This document shows, piece by piece, positions 17,971-25,397 of a stretch of 51,478 nt of DNA. Under the pieces are notes generated by a model. It saw nothing but the letters and a program-made list of their open reading frames with translations. It was not told the DNA's origin and made no database searches. The translations under genes were made by a program, and so were the position numbers. Position 1 is the stretch's first letter. Every line of letters starts with the position of its first letter. The stretch is taken from IMG/VR virus record IMGVR_UViG_3300031952_000023, positions 1 through 51,478 of that record; one strand, written 5' to 3'. Source of the DNA: a virus.

Positions 17971-18604
17971 TGTTTTGTTCCACGCAGATTGTTTGGAAGT
18001 ATTACCTAAATTATTTGAAAATTCAGTTGATTATAGTTTTACTTCTCCGCCTTACAATAGAAAGAGAAATGACAAATATTCTGATTTTACAGATATAAAC
18101 GAAAATTGGCTTCAACTAAATATTGATGTTATTACCGAACTTTTAAGAGTTACAAAAAAGCATATATTTTATAATATTCAAGCTAATTACTACAACCGCC
18201 AAGATGTTTATAAATTGATTGGTCATTTTAGTAAAAATATTGTTGATGTTCATATTTGGGAAAAATCAAATCCGATGCCAGCAAGTGGCAAAAACATCAC
18301 AAATGCTGTTGAATACTTTTTGATATTAGGAAGTGAAAGTTTGAAATCAAATACAACTTATACAAAAAATATTATTACAACTTCTGTAAATTCAAGTATG
18401 CCAAAAGAGCATAAGGCAGTAATGAAAACAGATGTAGCTGAACACTTTATTAGTAAGTTTACGAAAGAAAATGATATTATTTTAGATTGTTTTTTTGGAT
18501 ATGGAACTACTGGATTAGTGGCAAAACAAATGAATAGAAGATATATTGGAATTGAAAAAGAGAAATCTTATTTTGATATGTCGGTTGAGCGGTGTGGTTT
18601 GTAA
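17921..18604 (+). CDS. DNA methyltransferase (N4-cytosine or N6-adenine class)
   Basis: The protein has 227 residues. Motif IV is TSPPY at residues 41-45, preceded by FHADCLEVLPKL, the usual opening of the catalytic domain. The AdoMet-binding motif is near the C-terminus (LDCFFGYGTTGLVAKQMNR followed by YIGIEKE). The order IV then I is that of beta-type enzymes such as many restriction-modification and phage methylases. The first 18 codons coincide with the right arm of attC-like site 4, so translation may begin at the TTG at 17975 just before FHADC. The stop is four bases before site 5. No partner restriction gene is visible. It may protect phage DNA. Base composition is more balanced than in its neighbours, a sign of transfer. 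Confidence 0.85.
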   Translation: MNLPQMPHYCKTDVSGSVLFHADCLEVLPKLFENSVDYSFTSPPYNRKRNDKYSDFTDINENWLQLNIDVITELLRVTKKHIFYNIQANYYNRQDVYKLIGHFSKNIVDVHIWEKSNPMPASGKNITNAVEYFLILGSESLKSNTTYTKNIITTSVNSSMPKEHKAVMKTDVAEHFISKFTKENDIILDCFFGYGTTGLVAKQMNRRYIGIEKEKSYFDMSVERCGL

Positions 18605-18607
18605 CAT

Positions 18608-18680
18608 TACCGCTAACGGTTACAGCTATACGTCAGGTTTTGTTTTTCACAAAACTTGCGTATAGGTGGTGTTACCTGCT
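18608..18680. repeat. attC-like hairpin site 5
   Basis: A short site: TACCGCTAACGGTTAC, then TATACGTCAGGTTTTGT, loop, ACAAAACTTGCGTATA and GGTGTTACCTGC. Its left end TACCGCTAAC is the exact reverse complement (10 of 10) of GTTAGCGGTA at the right end of site 4, defining the methyltransferase as one cassette of about 710 bp. The right core (GTTACCT) is degenerate. Confidence 0.7.
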
Positions 18681-18732
18681 GGTGCGGTTAATTAACGAGA
18701 AAATTAAATTGAAATACTAATAAAAATTATTA

Positions 18733-18767
18733 CACATAACGGTTGAAAATATAAGTAGTAACCAGTA
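18733..18767. repeat. Truncated attC-like left half (end of the array)
   Basis: CACATAACGGTTG resembles the left arms of sites 3 and 4, but no matching GTTATGTG right end follows. The sequence passes at once into the DUF4031-like gene. This looks like the point where the array was joined to older phage sequence. Confidence 0.4.
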
Positions 18768-18992
18768 GTGTCCTGCTATACAGACGGAGTTCATCTAGTT
18801 GCTGATACACTAGATGAACTTCATTATTTTGCACAGAGTATAGGATTAAAAAAGAATTATTACGAGGGTGTTAGAAAAGGTCATCCCCATTATGATTTAA
18901 CCAATAAAATTATATCCGAAAAAGCTATAAATAATGGAGCTGTTTTAATATCCCCTAAGAAATTATTAGTTATAAGTAAAAACTTATTGTAA
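18768..18992 (+). CDS. DUF4031-like protein, 5' end replaced
   Basis: 74 residues from a GTG. The sequence CYTDGVHLVADTLDELHYFA followed by 'IGLKKNYYEGVRKG' and HPHYDLT matches the small DUF4031 family common in phages and bacteria (function unknown; 'D-x-x-H-x-x-A-D-x-x-x-E-L-H' and 'H-Y-D-L' are the hallmarks). Relatives normally start a few residues before the tyrosine with an ATG. Here the upstream bases belong to the truncated attC-like half, so the natural start seems to have been lost and the GTG would serve. It is the first gene of the small-gene operon that runs to 21756. Confidence 0.6.
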   Translation: MSCYTDGVHLVADTLDELHYFAQSIGLKKNYYEGVRKGHPHYDLTNKIISEKAINNGAVLISPKKLLVISKNLL

Positions 18993-19037
18993 CTTTTATT
19001 TTACTATGGCGTAAAAAGTATTCAAACCCATAATGTA

Positions 19038-19220
19038 ATGAGAAAATTATCATCCGAAAAAGATACCTTATTAAATCTGAACTATGATCTGGTTCTAGCT
19101 AACGCTAAAGAATTATCTAAATTATTAAAAGAAAACATATCTTCTTTAGGTGTTAACCTAACTGATTTTAATTCCGAAGCTGACGGATCAAGTGTCCGTT
19201 ATCCGACAATGCAAATTTAA
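19038..19220 (+). CDS. Small unknown protein, possibly frameshifted at its end
   Basis: 60 residues (MRKLSSEKDTLLNLNYDLV...), largely helical, ending SSVRYPTMQI. A second frame directly after (about 19192-19302) encodes CKFNYHYFKDFGKFDYKNE and a methionine-rich tail and ends two bases before the next ATG. It reads like the natural continuation. The gene could therefore once have been about 90 codons long. The alternative is that the second frame is a separate 36-residue ORF starting at GTG 19192. No function is recognised. Confidence 0.4.
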   Translation: MRKLSSEKDTLLNLNYDLVLANAKELSKLLKENISSLGVNLTDFNSEADGSSVRYPTMQI

Positions 19221-19303
19221 TTATCACTATTTTAAAGATTTTGGAAAATTTGATTATAAGAATGAATTTAATATGATGATGGCAGAAAAATTAAAAGGAT
19301 AGT

Positions 19304-19483
19304 ATGGATATATTAGAAAAAGAAAAACAAGAAGCAGTTCTTATTAATATGATAAATCAATTAGAATCAATAAAGATATGGGCAGTACGATGCCAAGAAT
19401 ATGAATTAGCAGCACATCTTCGAAAATCTCAAAAGGTAATACTCAACCTTAGAGCCGATTTACTTTTAAAAACTAATAATTAA
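19304..19483 (+). CDS. Small UVR-motif-like protein
   Basis: 59 residues, all helical. The middle, AVRCQEYELAAHLRKSQKVI, follows the 'F/Y-E-x-A-A-x-L-R' pattern of the UVR motif of UvrB/UvrC and related adaptor proteins. A stand-alone motif of this size would be a protein-protein contact element. The start ATG lies one base after the stop of the preceding frame, within a tight operon. The similarity is short and could be chance. Confidence 0.45.
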   Translation: MDILEKEKQEAVLINMINQLESIKIWAVRCQEYELAAHLRKSQKVILNLRADLLLKTNN

Positions 19484-19486
19484 CCA

Positions 19487-19609
19487 ATGTCAATTAAAAA
19501 CAAAATGAAACAGAAGTACCTTAGATTCTTGATTTCTACTAGAAATAAGATATCTGAGTTTTTAAACAATCAACGAATAGTGGTTGATGAAACAAACAAA
19601 CAAAAATAA
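19487..19609 (+). CDS. Tiny basic protein, unknown
   Basis: 40 residues, MSIKNKMKQKYLRFLISTRN and on, strongly basic at the N-terminus. It starts three bases after the previous stop and ends five bases before the next start. Support comes only from spacing and the operon context. Confidence 0.3.
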   Translation: MSIKNKMKQKYLRFLISTRNKISEFLNNQRIVVDETNKQK

Positions 19610-19614
19610 ATAAC

Positions 19615-19767
19615 ATGGAATTTACAAAAGAATTATTGCAGGAATTAAAATTAGCTTATAATAAAGCTGTAGCAGATGATGTTGAGTCATTTATTTTTCA
19701 TGATCATTTATTGATACCTGCTTATGCAAAATATCTTATCGAGTATCTGGATAATCAATTTAAATAA
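19615..19767 (+). CDS. Small acidic helical protein, unknown
   Basis: 50 residues (MEFTKELLQELKLAYNKAVA, then ending YLIEYLDNQFK). Its stop overlaps the ATG of the next gene by one base (TAATG), so the pair is likely coupled. No function is recognised. Confidence 0.45.
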   Translation: MEFTKELLQELKLAYNKAVADDVESFIFHDHLLIPAYAKYLIEYLDNQFK

Positions 19768-20462
19768 TGGATAAAGTAAAAGAAAAATGGAGTTATAATG
19801 GTGAATCATTTAATTTTTATTGGGGTTGGAATTTTGATATAAGTTATGAAATCTGTGGATATTTTGATCCAAGACATAGAATTAATTTACATTTTCTATA
19901 TTGTAATTTAACAATAAAATTACCATTTAAAAGTAAGTACACTGATGAATGTGACCCACCTAAATATGGAATTGCATATCATAATAAAACATTATGGATT
20001 CACAGAGGAGGTAAAGGAAATGATAATGGCGGAAATAAATGGTGGACATTTAATATGCCATGGCAATTAGATTGGGTAAGAACAAGTAATCTCAGGAAAG
20101 ATGGAACTTGGGAACACGAAACCAAGAAAAATAGAAAACGATTTTATTTAGAAGGTTGGGATAATATTCTATGGAAAGAAACTCATCCATATGTTTATAT
20201 TCTATATTCAGGAGAAATTCAAAATAGATTGGCAACAATTAGATTGTCTGAAAGAGAATGGAGACAACAATGGCTTAAATGGACAAAATTATTTGCTAAA
20301 GTTAGTAAATTTATTGAAATTGATTTTAATCAGGAAGTAGGTGAAAAAAGTGGGGGTTGGAAAGGTGGATGTAGTTATGAAATGAAAGATAATGAAACTC
20401 CTTTAGATGCTTTACGTAGAATGGAGTTAGATTGGCATCGTAAGAAAATTTTGATATGGTAA
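19767..20462 (+). CDS. Tryptophan-rich phage protein, unknown
   Basis: 231 residues with a high content of Trp and Tyr (FNFYWGWNFDISYEICGYF near the N-terminus; WIHRGG; KWWTFNMPWQLDW; LSEREWRQQWLKWTKLF). Proteins with these phrases occur widely in phages of aquatic bacteria and are unassigned as far as I know. There is no signal peptide or membrane helix. It overlaps the nucleotidyltransferase gene by 7 bases, so the two may act together. Confidence 0.6.
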   Translation: MDKVKEKWSYNGESFNFYWGWNFDISYEICGYFDPRHRINLHFLYCNLTIKLPFKSKYTDECDPPKYGIAYHNKTLWIHRGGKGNDNGGNKWWTFNMPWQLDWVRTSNLRKDGTWEHETKKNRKRFYLEGWDNILWKETHPYVYILYSGEIQNRLATIRLSEREWRQQWLKWTKLFAKVSKFIEIDFNQEVGEKSGGWKGGCSYEMKDNETPLDALRRMELDWHRKKILIW

Positions 20463-21628
20463 CTGAACAAGAAAGAGAAGAACTAAGAAAAAATAGTCCT
20501 ATACCTGATGGATGTATATTTCAAGCAATTGTTGGATCTCATGCATACGGCACTAATGTAGAAAATTCTGATTTCGATGTCAAAGGAATTTACATGCAAG
20601 ATCCTGAAGATGTTCTTAATAATGGTTATAGAGAACAACTGACAATAAATAAAGATGAAGTTTATTATGAACTACGCCGATTTTTAGATCTTGCTTGTGG
20701 CGGAAATCCAACTATGTTAGAATTAGCCTTTTTACCAGAAGATTGTATTTTATATAAACATCCTGTTATGGATATGCTGATAGCTAATAAAGAAAAACTA
20801 TTATCTAAATCATGTAAGCATTCTTATGGGGGTTATTCATGGAGTCAGATAAGTAAGGCAAATGGTCTTGAGAAGAAAATGAACTGGGAGAAAGAAAGAA
20901 TCAATAGAAAGGATATTCTTGATTTTTGTTATGTTATGGAGAAGCAAGAGGATTTTAAAACCTTACCTGTTAAACAATGGTTAAAATATAACAATTATAA
21001 ACAAGAAAACTGTGGATTACTCAATCTTCCACACTTTACTGATTGTTATGGTTTGTTCTATGATCATGTAATGGATATTGATATAACTAATCCGAGGTAT
21101 ACACCTATTGGATATAGAGGTATTGTAACTGATATGGAAAAAGCAAATGATATATGCTTATCCAGTATTCCTAAGTATTCAATAAGAGAAGCTATGTTAT
21201 TCTTTAATAAGAATGCTTATAGTATTCATTGTAAAGAATATTTGGAGTATCAGGAATGGTTAAATAAAAGAAATGTTCAACGATATGTTGATGTTGCTAA
21301 TCATAATCAGTCCGTGGATGGAAAAAATTTATTACATTGTATGCGTTTAATTGAAACAGGTATTGAGATAGCTGAGTATAAAACTATTAATGTAAGAAGA
21401 CCTAATGCTGATTATCTGATCGGTATAAGAAAGGGTGCTTATGATCTTAAAAAGCTATTAGGGGAAGCAGAAGCCAAAATTACCACTATGAACCAGGCCT
21501 TTGTTACTTCCACCTTACCAGATAAGGCTGATCGTGGATTTTTTCTTGGATTAATACCTAAAATGCGTAAGATCTACTACGAAGAGAGTACTTACTATTT
21601 AATAAAATGGATTGTCAAAGACCAGTAA
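20456..21628 (+). CDS. Predicted nucleotidyltransferase (COG3541-type)
   Basis: The 390-residue protein has the nucleotidyltransferase signature near the N-terminus: GSHAYGT (residues 27-33) then SDFDVKGIY, with Gly27-Ser28 and Asp39/Asp41 as the metal- and nucleotide-binding residues. The long C-terminal part matches the layout of the COG3541 / YcgL family of predicted nucleotidyltransferases found in bacteria and in many large phages. The substrate is unknown; RNA or protein nucleotidylation are both possible. All catalytic residues seem present. The gene sits at the end of the operon and overlaps both neighbours. Confidence 0.85.
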   Translation: MVTEQEREELRKNSPIPDGCIFQAIVGSHAYGTNVENSDFDVKGIYMQDPEDVLNNGYREQLTINKDEVYYELRRFLDLACGGNPTMLELAFLPEDCILYKHPVMDMLIANKEKLLSKSCKHSYGGYSWSQISKANGLEKKMNWEKERINRKDILDFCYVMEKQEDFKTLPVKQWLKYNNYKQENCGLLNLPHFTDCYGLFYDHVMDIDITNPRYTPIGYRGIVTDMEKANDICLSSIPKYSIREAMLFFNKNAYSIHCKEYLEYQEWLNKRNVQRYVDVANHNQSVDGKNLLHCMRLIETGIEIAEYKTINVRRPNADYLIGIRKGAYDLKKLLGEAEAKITTMNQAFVTSTLPDKADRGFFLGLIPKMRKIYYEESTYYLIKWIVKDQ

Positions 21629-21756
21629 AGGAAAATAATAAATGGATTGTATATGATTTTGCATATGAAGAGAATGGTCATAGATTTTATGAGAAACATG
21701 AATTTTTTGATTTTATAGATGCTATTGAATTTTGGAAAACAAGAAATCCAAAATAA
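21607..21756 (+). CDS. Small protein at the operon end
   Basis: 49 residues (MDCQRPVKENNKWIVYDFAY and on). It starts inside the last codons of the nucleotidyltransferase gene (22-base overlap) and ends right before a hairpin terminator, which supports it as the last gene of the operon. Aromatic-rich and soluble; no known family. Confidence 0.5.
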   Translation: MDCQRPVKENNKWIVYDFAYEENGHRFYEKHEFFDFIDAIEFWKTRNPK

Positions 21757-21757
21757 A

Positions 21758-21793
21758 AAACCACTCATCGGTAGCGATACTTTTGAGTGGTTT
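21758..21793 (+). terminator. Rho-independent-type terminator
   Basis: The stem AAACCACTCA / TGAGTGGTTT (10 bp) has a 16-base loop. It stands directly after the stop of the small-gene operon and before the convergent DUF192 gene. The tail is A/T-rich rather than a clean T-run, so it may serve both directions weakly. Confidence 0.65.
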
Positions 21794-21827
21794 ATAATAT
21801 GACCGAGGTCATAACAGTCCTAAGCTG

Positions 21828-22184
21828 TTATCTTAAATTAATTTTTAATATCTGCCCTTCTTCTATATTGTTTTCTTCGCAGAATCCCCCATTAAATTCA
21901 ATAACCATATTAGCATACCCAGTATATGTTTTACAGGGTTCTTTATCACATGGCTTACAATTACTATATATTTTTGTTATCTTACCATTATCTGTAAAAA
22001 CTATATCAAGCGGTATAAGACAGTTTAACATGAAGAATGACTTATCATCGCTATAAGGAAATAAGAACACCATAGGACGGTTCATAACCCTTCTGCCCAT
22101 CATTCCCTTCATTATACCTTCATGTGTTGTTTTTAACTCAACTGGATAATTTGTTCCATTTATTATAATAGATGGTGTTGTCAT
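21828..22184 (-). CDS. DUF192 family protein
   Basis: 118 residues. The N-terminal 'TTHEGIMKGMMGRRVM' (residues 19-34) matches the 'R-x-x-G-L-M-x-R' block of DUF192. The later NCLIPLDIVFTDNGKITKI matches 'T-x-I-P-L-D-I-I-F' with the usual glycine-rich C-terminal beta-hairpin. DUF192 proteins are small beta-rich proteins of unknown function found in bacteria, archaea and phages. Here it has no signal peptide, unlike many bacterial members, and two CxxC-like cysteine pairs (CKPCDKEPC). Its ATG overlaps the stop of the internal-protein gene 22181-23416. Confidence 0.85.
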   Translation of the reverse strand: MTTPSIIINGTNYPVELKTTHEGIMKGMMGRRVMNRPMVFLFPYSDDKSFFMLNCLIPLDIVFTDNGKITKIYSNCKPCDKEPCKTYTGYANMVIEFNGGFCEENNIEEGQILKINLR

Positions 22185-23416
22185 TTTAAACCAGGCATTT
22201 CGTATTGTGTAACATATTTATAAAGATTATCTAAAAAAATCTTTCCTTTATATACAGTTAAATTAATGTTATTGGGTTCTCCGTAAATATATTCCATTTC
22301 TGCAATTCCTTCTGATGGATTAATCTGACTTATTGTTATTATTTTAGAATAGCCATTTTTTTTATATTTATATTCCATTTTATCTTTATCTACCCTAAAT
22401 CCTAATTTAGTTATCATAGATAGATTTATATAATTTGGTAAATTTTCTTCTATTATATCATATAATTTTTGTATATCAATTTCTAATTCATCTGTTGCTG
22501 TTGAAGCAGATGAAAAATTATCATATCTTGCTTCCATAACATTTATATCACCATCAACTTTATCATTTAAATCATCATTAGATAATAAATCAGCAAAATC
22601 TATAATAACAGGATGTCCTAATAAATAATCATATAATTTTTCATAATTCACTTCCATAGCATAACCTCTACCATACCATATTAATGGAAATTTCATTTCA
22701 CTTAACAATTCATTTGCTGCTTTTTCTTGTTCTACAGCTCTGTCATAACCAATATTATATAGAAAATTACTAATTATACTATAATCTAATTTATATTCTG
22801 TTAAAAAATTAATAAAAACTCCTTCATCATCAAAATCATAAACTCCTTCTATACCTAATACTTTTTCAATTCTATCTAAAATATCATAACACTCTTTACT
22901 GAACCAACCACTTATATATCTTGCTTCCTCGCTATTCTCACTATCGAAATTATTTGATCCATTATTAGCGTTTGCTAATACCCATTCATATCCATTCATA
23001 TTAGAATATTTATTTGCATATTCTGTTTCTTCCATATAAAAAAATATAGCATCTTTTTCTATATCATATTCATAAGTTACACCTTTAAATAAATCAGGAG
23101 TTAATATTTTATTTGGATCAGTTCCGTCTATAATGTTTTTTATTTTAGATAATAAATTAATATGTTCTAGATTAAGATTAGTTATAGTATCATAATCTTT
23201 TATATTTTCACGATAGTTGTTAATAAATGCAAAATAAAGATCAATTATCTTTTCTTTTGGTACACCTATTTCCTGAAGATAATTTTTTATATAAAAAAAA
23301 GGGGTTTCATCATCAAATCTGTTACGTAATTTCTTTAAATATTTTATTATTATTTTAATATTACTGATTGCTTCATTTAATATCTTATATTGATAGTCAG
23401 TTAATAATATTTTCAT
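22181..23416 (-). CDS. Putative capsid-targeted internal protein (paralogue family A)
   Basis: The 411-residue protein starts MKILLTDYQYKILNE then A, a leader ending in L-N-E. The start is nearly the same as that of the LRR protein (MKILVTEQQYGLIVE) although the bodies are unrelated. The next 60 residues (IKYLKKLRNRF, LYFAFINNYRENIKDY) match the 10766-12016 product. The rest is acidic, with a C-terminal beta-rich stretch of unknown function. The repeated combination of one leader with different bodies argues that the leader is a module of its own. Confidence 0.55.
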   Translation of the reverse strand: MKILLTDYQYKILNEAISNIKIIIKYLKKLRNRFDDETPFFYIKNYLQEIGVPKEKIIDLYFAFINNYRENIKDYDTITNLNLEHINLLSKIKNIIDGTDPNKILTPDLFKGVTYEYDIEKDAIFFYMEETEYANKYSNMNGYEWVLANANNGSNNFDSENSEEARYISGWFSKECYDILDRIEKVLGIEGVYDFDDEGVFINFLTEYKLDYSIISNFLYNIGYDRAVEQEKAANELLSEMKFPLIWYGRGYAMEVNYEKLYDYLLGHPVIIDFADLLSNDDLNDKVDGDINVMEARYDNFSSASTATDELEIDIQKLYDIIEENLPNYINLSMITKLGFRVDKDKMEYKYKKNGYSKIITISQINPSEGIAEMEYIYGEPNNINLTVYKGKIFLDNLYKYVTQYEMPGLK

Positions 23417-23421
23417 AACAA

Positions 23422-23664
23422 TTAAACTCTGACATTTTTTATTTCATTAGCCCAGAAACTCTTTTTTGACCAAAGTATTTTATATAAATTTTCAAGAACT
23501 GCTGCTGATATTTTAGCTACTCTGGCATCATGTGCATCAGATTTTAGCTCTTTTTTAATAACATCCGTTATTTTGTTATTAAAAGAGTTATCTTTCAAGA
23601 AATCCTTTAATTCCTTTCTTATTACACGTTCTATTTCGGATTTATCTGTCTGAGTAAGTGCCAT
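23422..23664 (-). CDS. Small helical virion-associated protein (putative)
   Basis: 80 residues, MALTQTDKSEIERVIRKELK then FLKDNSF, a middle helix pair, and a C-terminus with Trp (ILWSKKSFWANEIKNV). Similar short 'x-E-I-x-x-x-I-R-K-E-L-K-x-F-L' proteins are frequent in the structural regions of large phages of aquatic bacteria; I know of no defined role. It is cotranscribed with the internal-protein gene downstream (5-base gap). The ATG has GATATTTATA 15-24 bases upstream. Confidence 0.5.
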   Translation of the reverse strand: MALTQTDKSEIERVIRKELKDFLKDNSFNNKITDVIKKELKSDAHDARVAKISAAVLENLYKILWSKKSFWANEIKNVRV

Positions 23665-23707
23665 TTATTATATATTCCTATAAATATCTAATATATTTAT
23701 TAAAGAT
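23665..23707. promoter_or_regulatory. Divergent spacer with two ATATTTAT motifs
   Basis: The 43 bases between divergent starts contain minus-strand GATATTTATA (23679-23688) and plus-strand ATATTTATTA (23693-23702). The plus copy lies six bases from its ATG. Confidence 0.4.
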
Positions 23708-24151
23708 ATGTTGAAAGAATTAATTAAGGAAAATATTAAATTGCAAAAATTGATGAAATGTCTAACTAAAATGAAGCATATTAGTTTAGAATCACTTCAT
23801 GATACATTAGGATATGATGATGGATTTAATGTTGATTTAATAAAATATTTTCTTGAATCAACTGAAAAATATGATGGATCAATAGATTTAGAAGGACTTA
23901 AGATAAAATCTCTTGGTAAATTAAAATATGTTGGCGGTAATTTAGATTTATATTATTCTGATTTACGAAATTTAGGTAATCTTGAATTTGTTGGTGGACA
24001 TTTAAATATTCAAGGTACAAAAATAAAATCTCTTGGTAAATTAAACCATGTTGAAGGAAAAATATATGTTGACGGGGATTTCCAGATGGGTTATGGCAGT
24101 AATGTAATAGAAAAACAAACTGGTTGTTGGGCTGTTGTGTATGGAGAATAA
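23708..24151 (+). CDS. Short leucine-rich protein with (L/I)xE leader (paralogue family B)
   Basis: The 147-residue protein starts MLKELIKE then N, a leader ending in I-K-E. After a helical stretch come three repeats of about 23 residues with the pattern 'SLGKLKYVGGNLDL' / 'NLGNLEFVGGHLNI' / 'SLGKLNHVEGKIYV', which would form a small beta-solenoid. The 33050-33493 product has the same layout and repeats. Such repeats are known from phage proteins without an assigned role. Its strand is opposite to its upstream neighbour, and the downstream sequence is the methyltransferase relic. Confidence 0.55.
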   Translation: MLKELIKENIKLQKLMKCLTKMKHISLESLHDTLGYDDGFNVDLIKYFLESTEKYDGSIDLEGLKIKSLGKLKYVGGNLDLYYSDLRNLGNLEFVGGHLNIQGTKIKSLGKLNHVEGKIYVDGDFQMGYGSNVIEKQTGCWAVVYGE

Positions 24152-24154
24152 GAA

Positions 24155-24533
24155 GTTTATCCAGTAACGGTACTGGATTTAACATCACCTGTTCACCATC
24201 TATCTGATAATATATTGCTTCAATTGTTTTATGCATCTGTCCTTTTAATTTAACTAATGGTTCAAATGGAAGCCACGTAGCTTTTGTATTTTCACATACA
24301 ATAACTTGTCCTTCTCTAGATTTAGACCATTCACCAAGATGATTAAAATCTAATTTTAAACTACTATGTCTATACCATTTTCCACCTGAAAAATATGGAC
24401 TATCTACATACCAAGTAGCAGGTTCATTTGGAATATCTGCATATGTTCCTTGTTGTACTTTCCAATGTTTTATTTTATAAAGATGATTTGAAACAAAAAA
24501 CTTTAAATTACGTATAAATGATTGTAAAAGGTG
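24155..24533 (-). pseudogene. Relic of a DNA adenine methyltransferase-like gene (C-terminal part)
   Basis: A minus-strand frame without any start codon in its first 115 codons encodes a clearly protein-like sequence: HWKVQQGTYADIPNEPATWY, VDSPYFSGGKWYRHSS and GQVIVCENTKATWLPF. The 'W-Y/F-V-D-x-P-Y' motif is motif IV of a methyltransferase type common in phages. The N-terminal part with the AdoMet site is missing; the frame is closed by a TAA at 24534-24536, 22 bases before the tyrosine recombinase gene. It fills what would otherwise be a 400-base gap. Confidence 0.7.
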
Positions 24534-24557
24534 TTATGAAAATCAATTAATTATAAA

Positions 24558-25397
24558 ATGGAAAATAATTTAACTCTACATGAATACTATCATAAAAGAT
24601 TATTAAATTATCTGCGTTTACAAGGTTCAAAAAGTATAAATACATTAACTGTTTATCGATCCAATCTTGATTTAATTTTAAAACATTTTCCTGAACCTGA
24701 AAAAGTAGATTTATTACAAATACAAGATTTTGCTGTTTCATTTACGAATGATAATACTCGCAAAAATATTTGTGTGTTACTTAGATTTCTTTTTAACAAA
24801 GTGCTGAATAAAAATATTAGTTGGACTGACTTACCATATCCAAAGAAAAAACAAAAGGTTCAACCTGTTTATTTACAAGATGATATTTTGAAAGTGTTAC
24901 ATACTATTCAGAATCCAAAACAGAAAGCAATATTAGCTTTGATAATTGATTGTGGATTGCGTGTATCTGAACCTTGCTCTATTCTGATTTCCGATTGTAA
25001 TTCAAAAGAAAGAAGTATGTTAATTCGTGGAGGGAAAGGTGACAAAGACCGCATTGTTTACCCATCCCAATTTGCTTGGGATTTAATTAAAGAATATTGG
25101 AATAAATTTAAGGATGATATACCTGTTAAGTTTTTATTTGAAGGGCAATTTAAAGGCAATCCATATACACCAGAAAGTATTAGAGGATTTTTAGAATCAA
25201 ATTGTAAAAAGTGTGGTGTAAAGTATTTAGGTGTTCACGCTATCAGAAGATTCACAGGAACTTGGTGGATTGAAAATGAAGTTCCACTTACTGTTGCTGC
25301 AAAAAATTTAGGTCATTCAGGAACGCAAACGCTTGAAAAACATTATATAATTCACTCCCCTAAATATTTAAAATCAATTCCAACCCCACTCACATGA
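24558..25397 (+). CDS. Tyrosine recombinase (integrase)
   Basis: The 279-residue protein has a SAM-like N-terminal domain (residues about 5-90) and a catalytic domain. All key residues are present: Arg135 (in CGLRVSE), Lys160 (GGKGDKD), His227-x-x-Arg230 (HAIRR), His253 (LGHSG) and Tyr263 (KHYII). It is of the XerC/D-like size; it lacks the extra helix insertion typical of integron integrases. It might act in phage dimer resolution, in integration, or on the nearby cassette array 6 kb away; the last is only a proximity argument. Its last codons overlap the start of a lipoprotein gene. No attachment-site pair was identified. Confidence 0.9.
   Translation: MENNLTLHEYYHKRLLNYLRLQGSKSINTLTVYRSNLDLILKHFPEPEKVDLLQIQDFAVSFTNDNTRKNICVLLRFLFNKVLNKNISWTDLPYPKKKQKVQPVYLQDDILKVLHTIQNPKQKAILALIIDCGLRVSEPCSILISDCNSKERSMLIRGGKGDKDRIVYPSQFAWDLIKEYWNKFKDDIPVKFLFEGQFKGNPYTPESIRGFLESNCKKCGVKYLGVHAIRRFTGTWWIENEVPLTVAAKNLGHSGTQTLEKHYIIHSPKYLKSIPTPLT

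Noticed and set aside
16114-18680. CRISPR array
   Set aside because: The repeated elements are about 70-140 bp imperfect hairpins separated by genes, not short direct repeats with spacers.
23898-24236. A minus-strand frame with an ATG at 24236
   Set aside because: Only its beginning belongs to the methyltransferase relic; the rest is antisense to the short leucine-rich gene, and the ATG is in the middle of the methyltransferase domain.
24558-25397. Integron integrase for the nearby cassettes
   Set aside because: It is a complete tyrosine recombinase, but I see no IntI-type extra helix, and it is 6 kb from the array; the link stays open.
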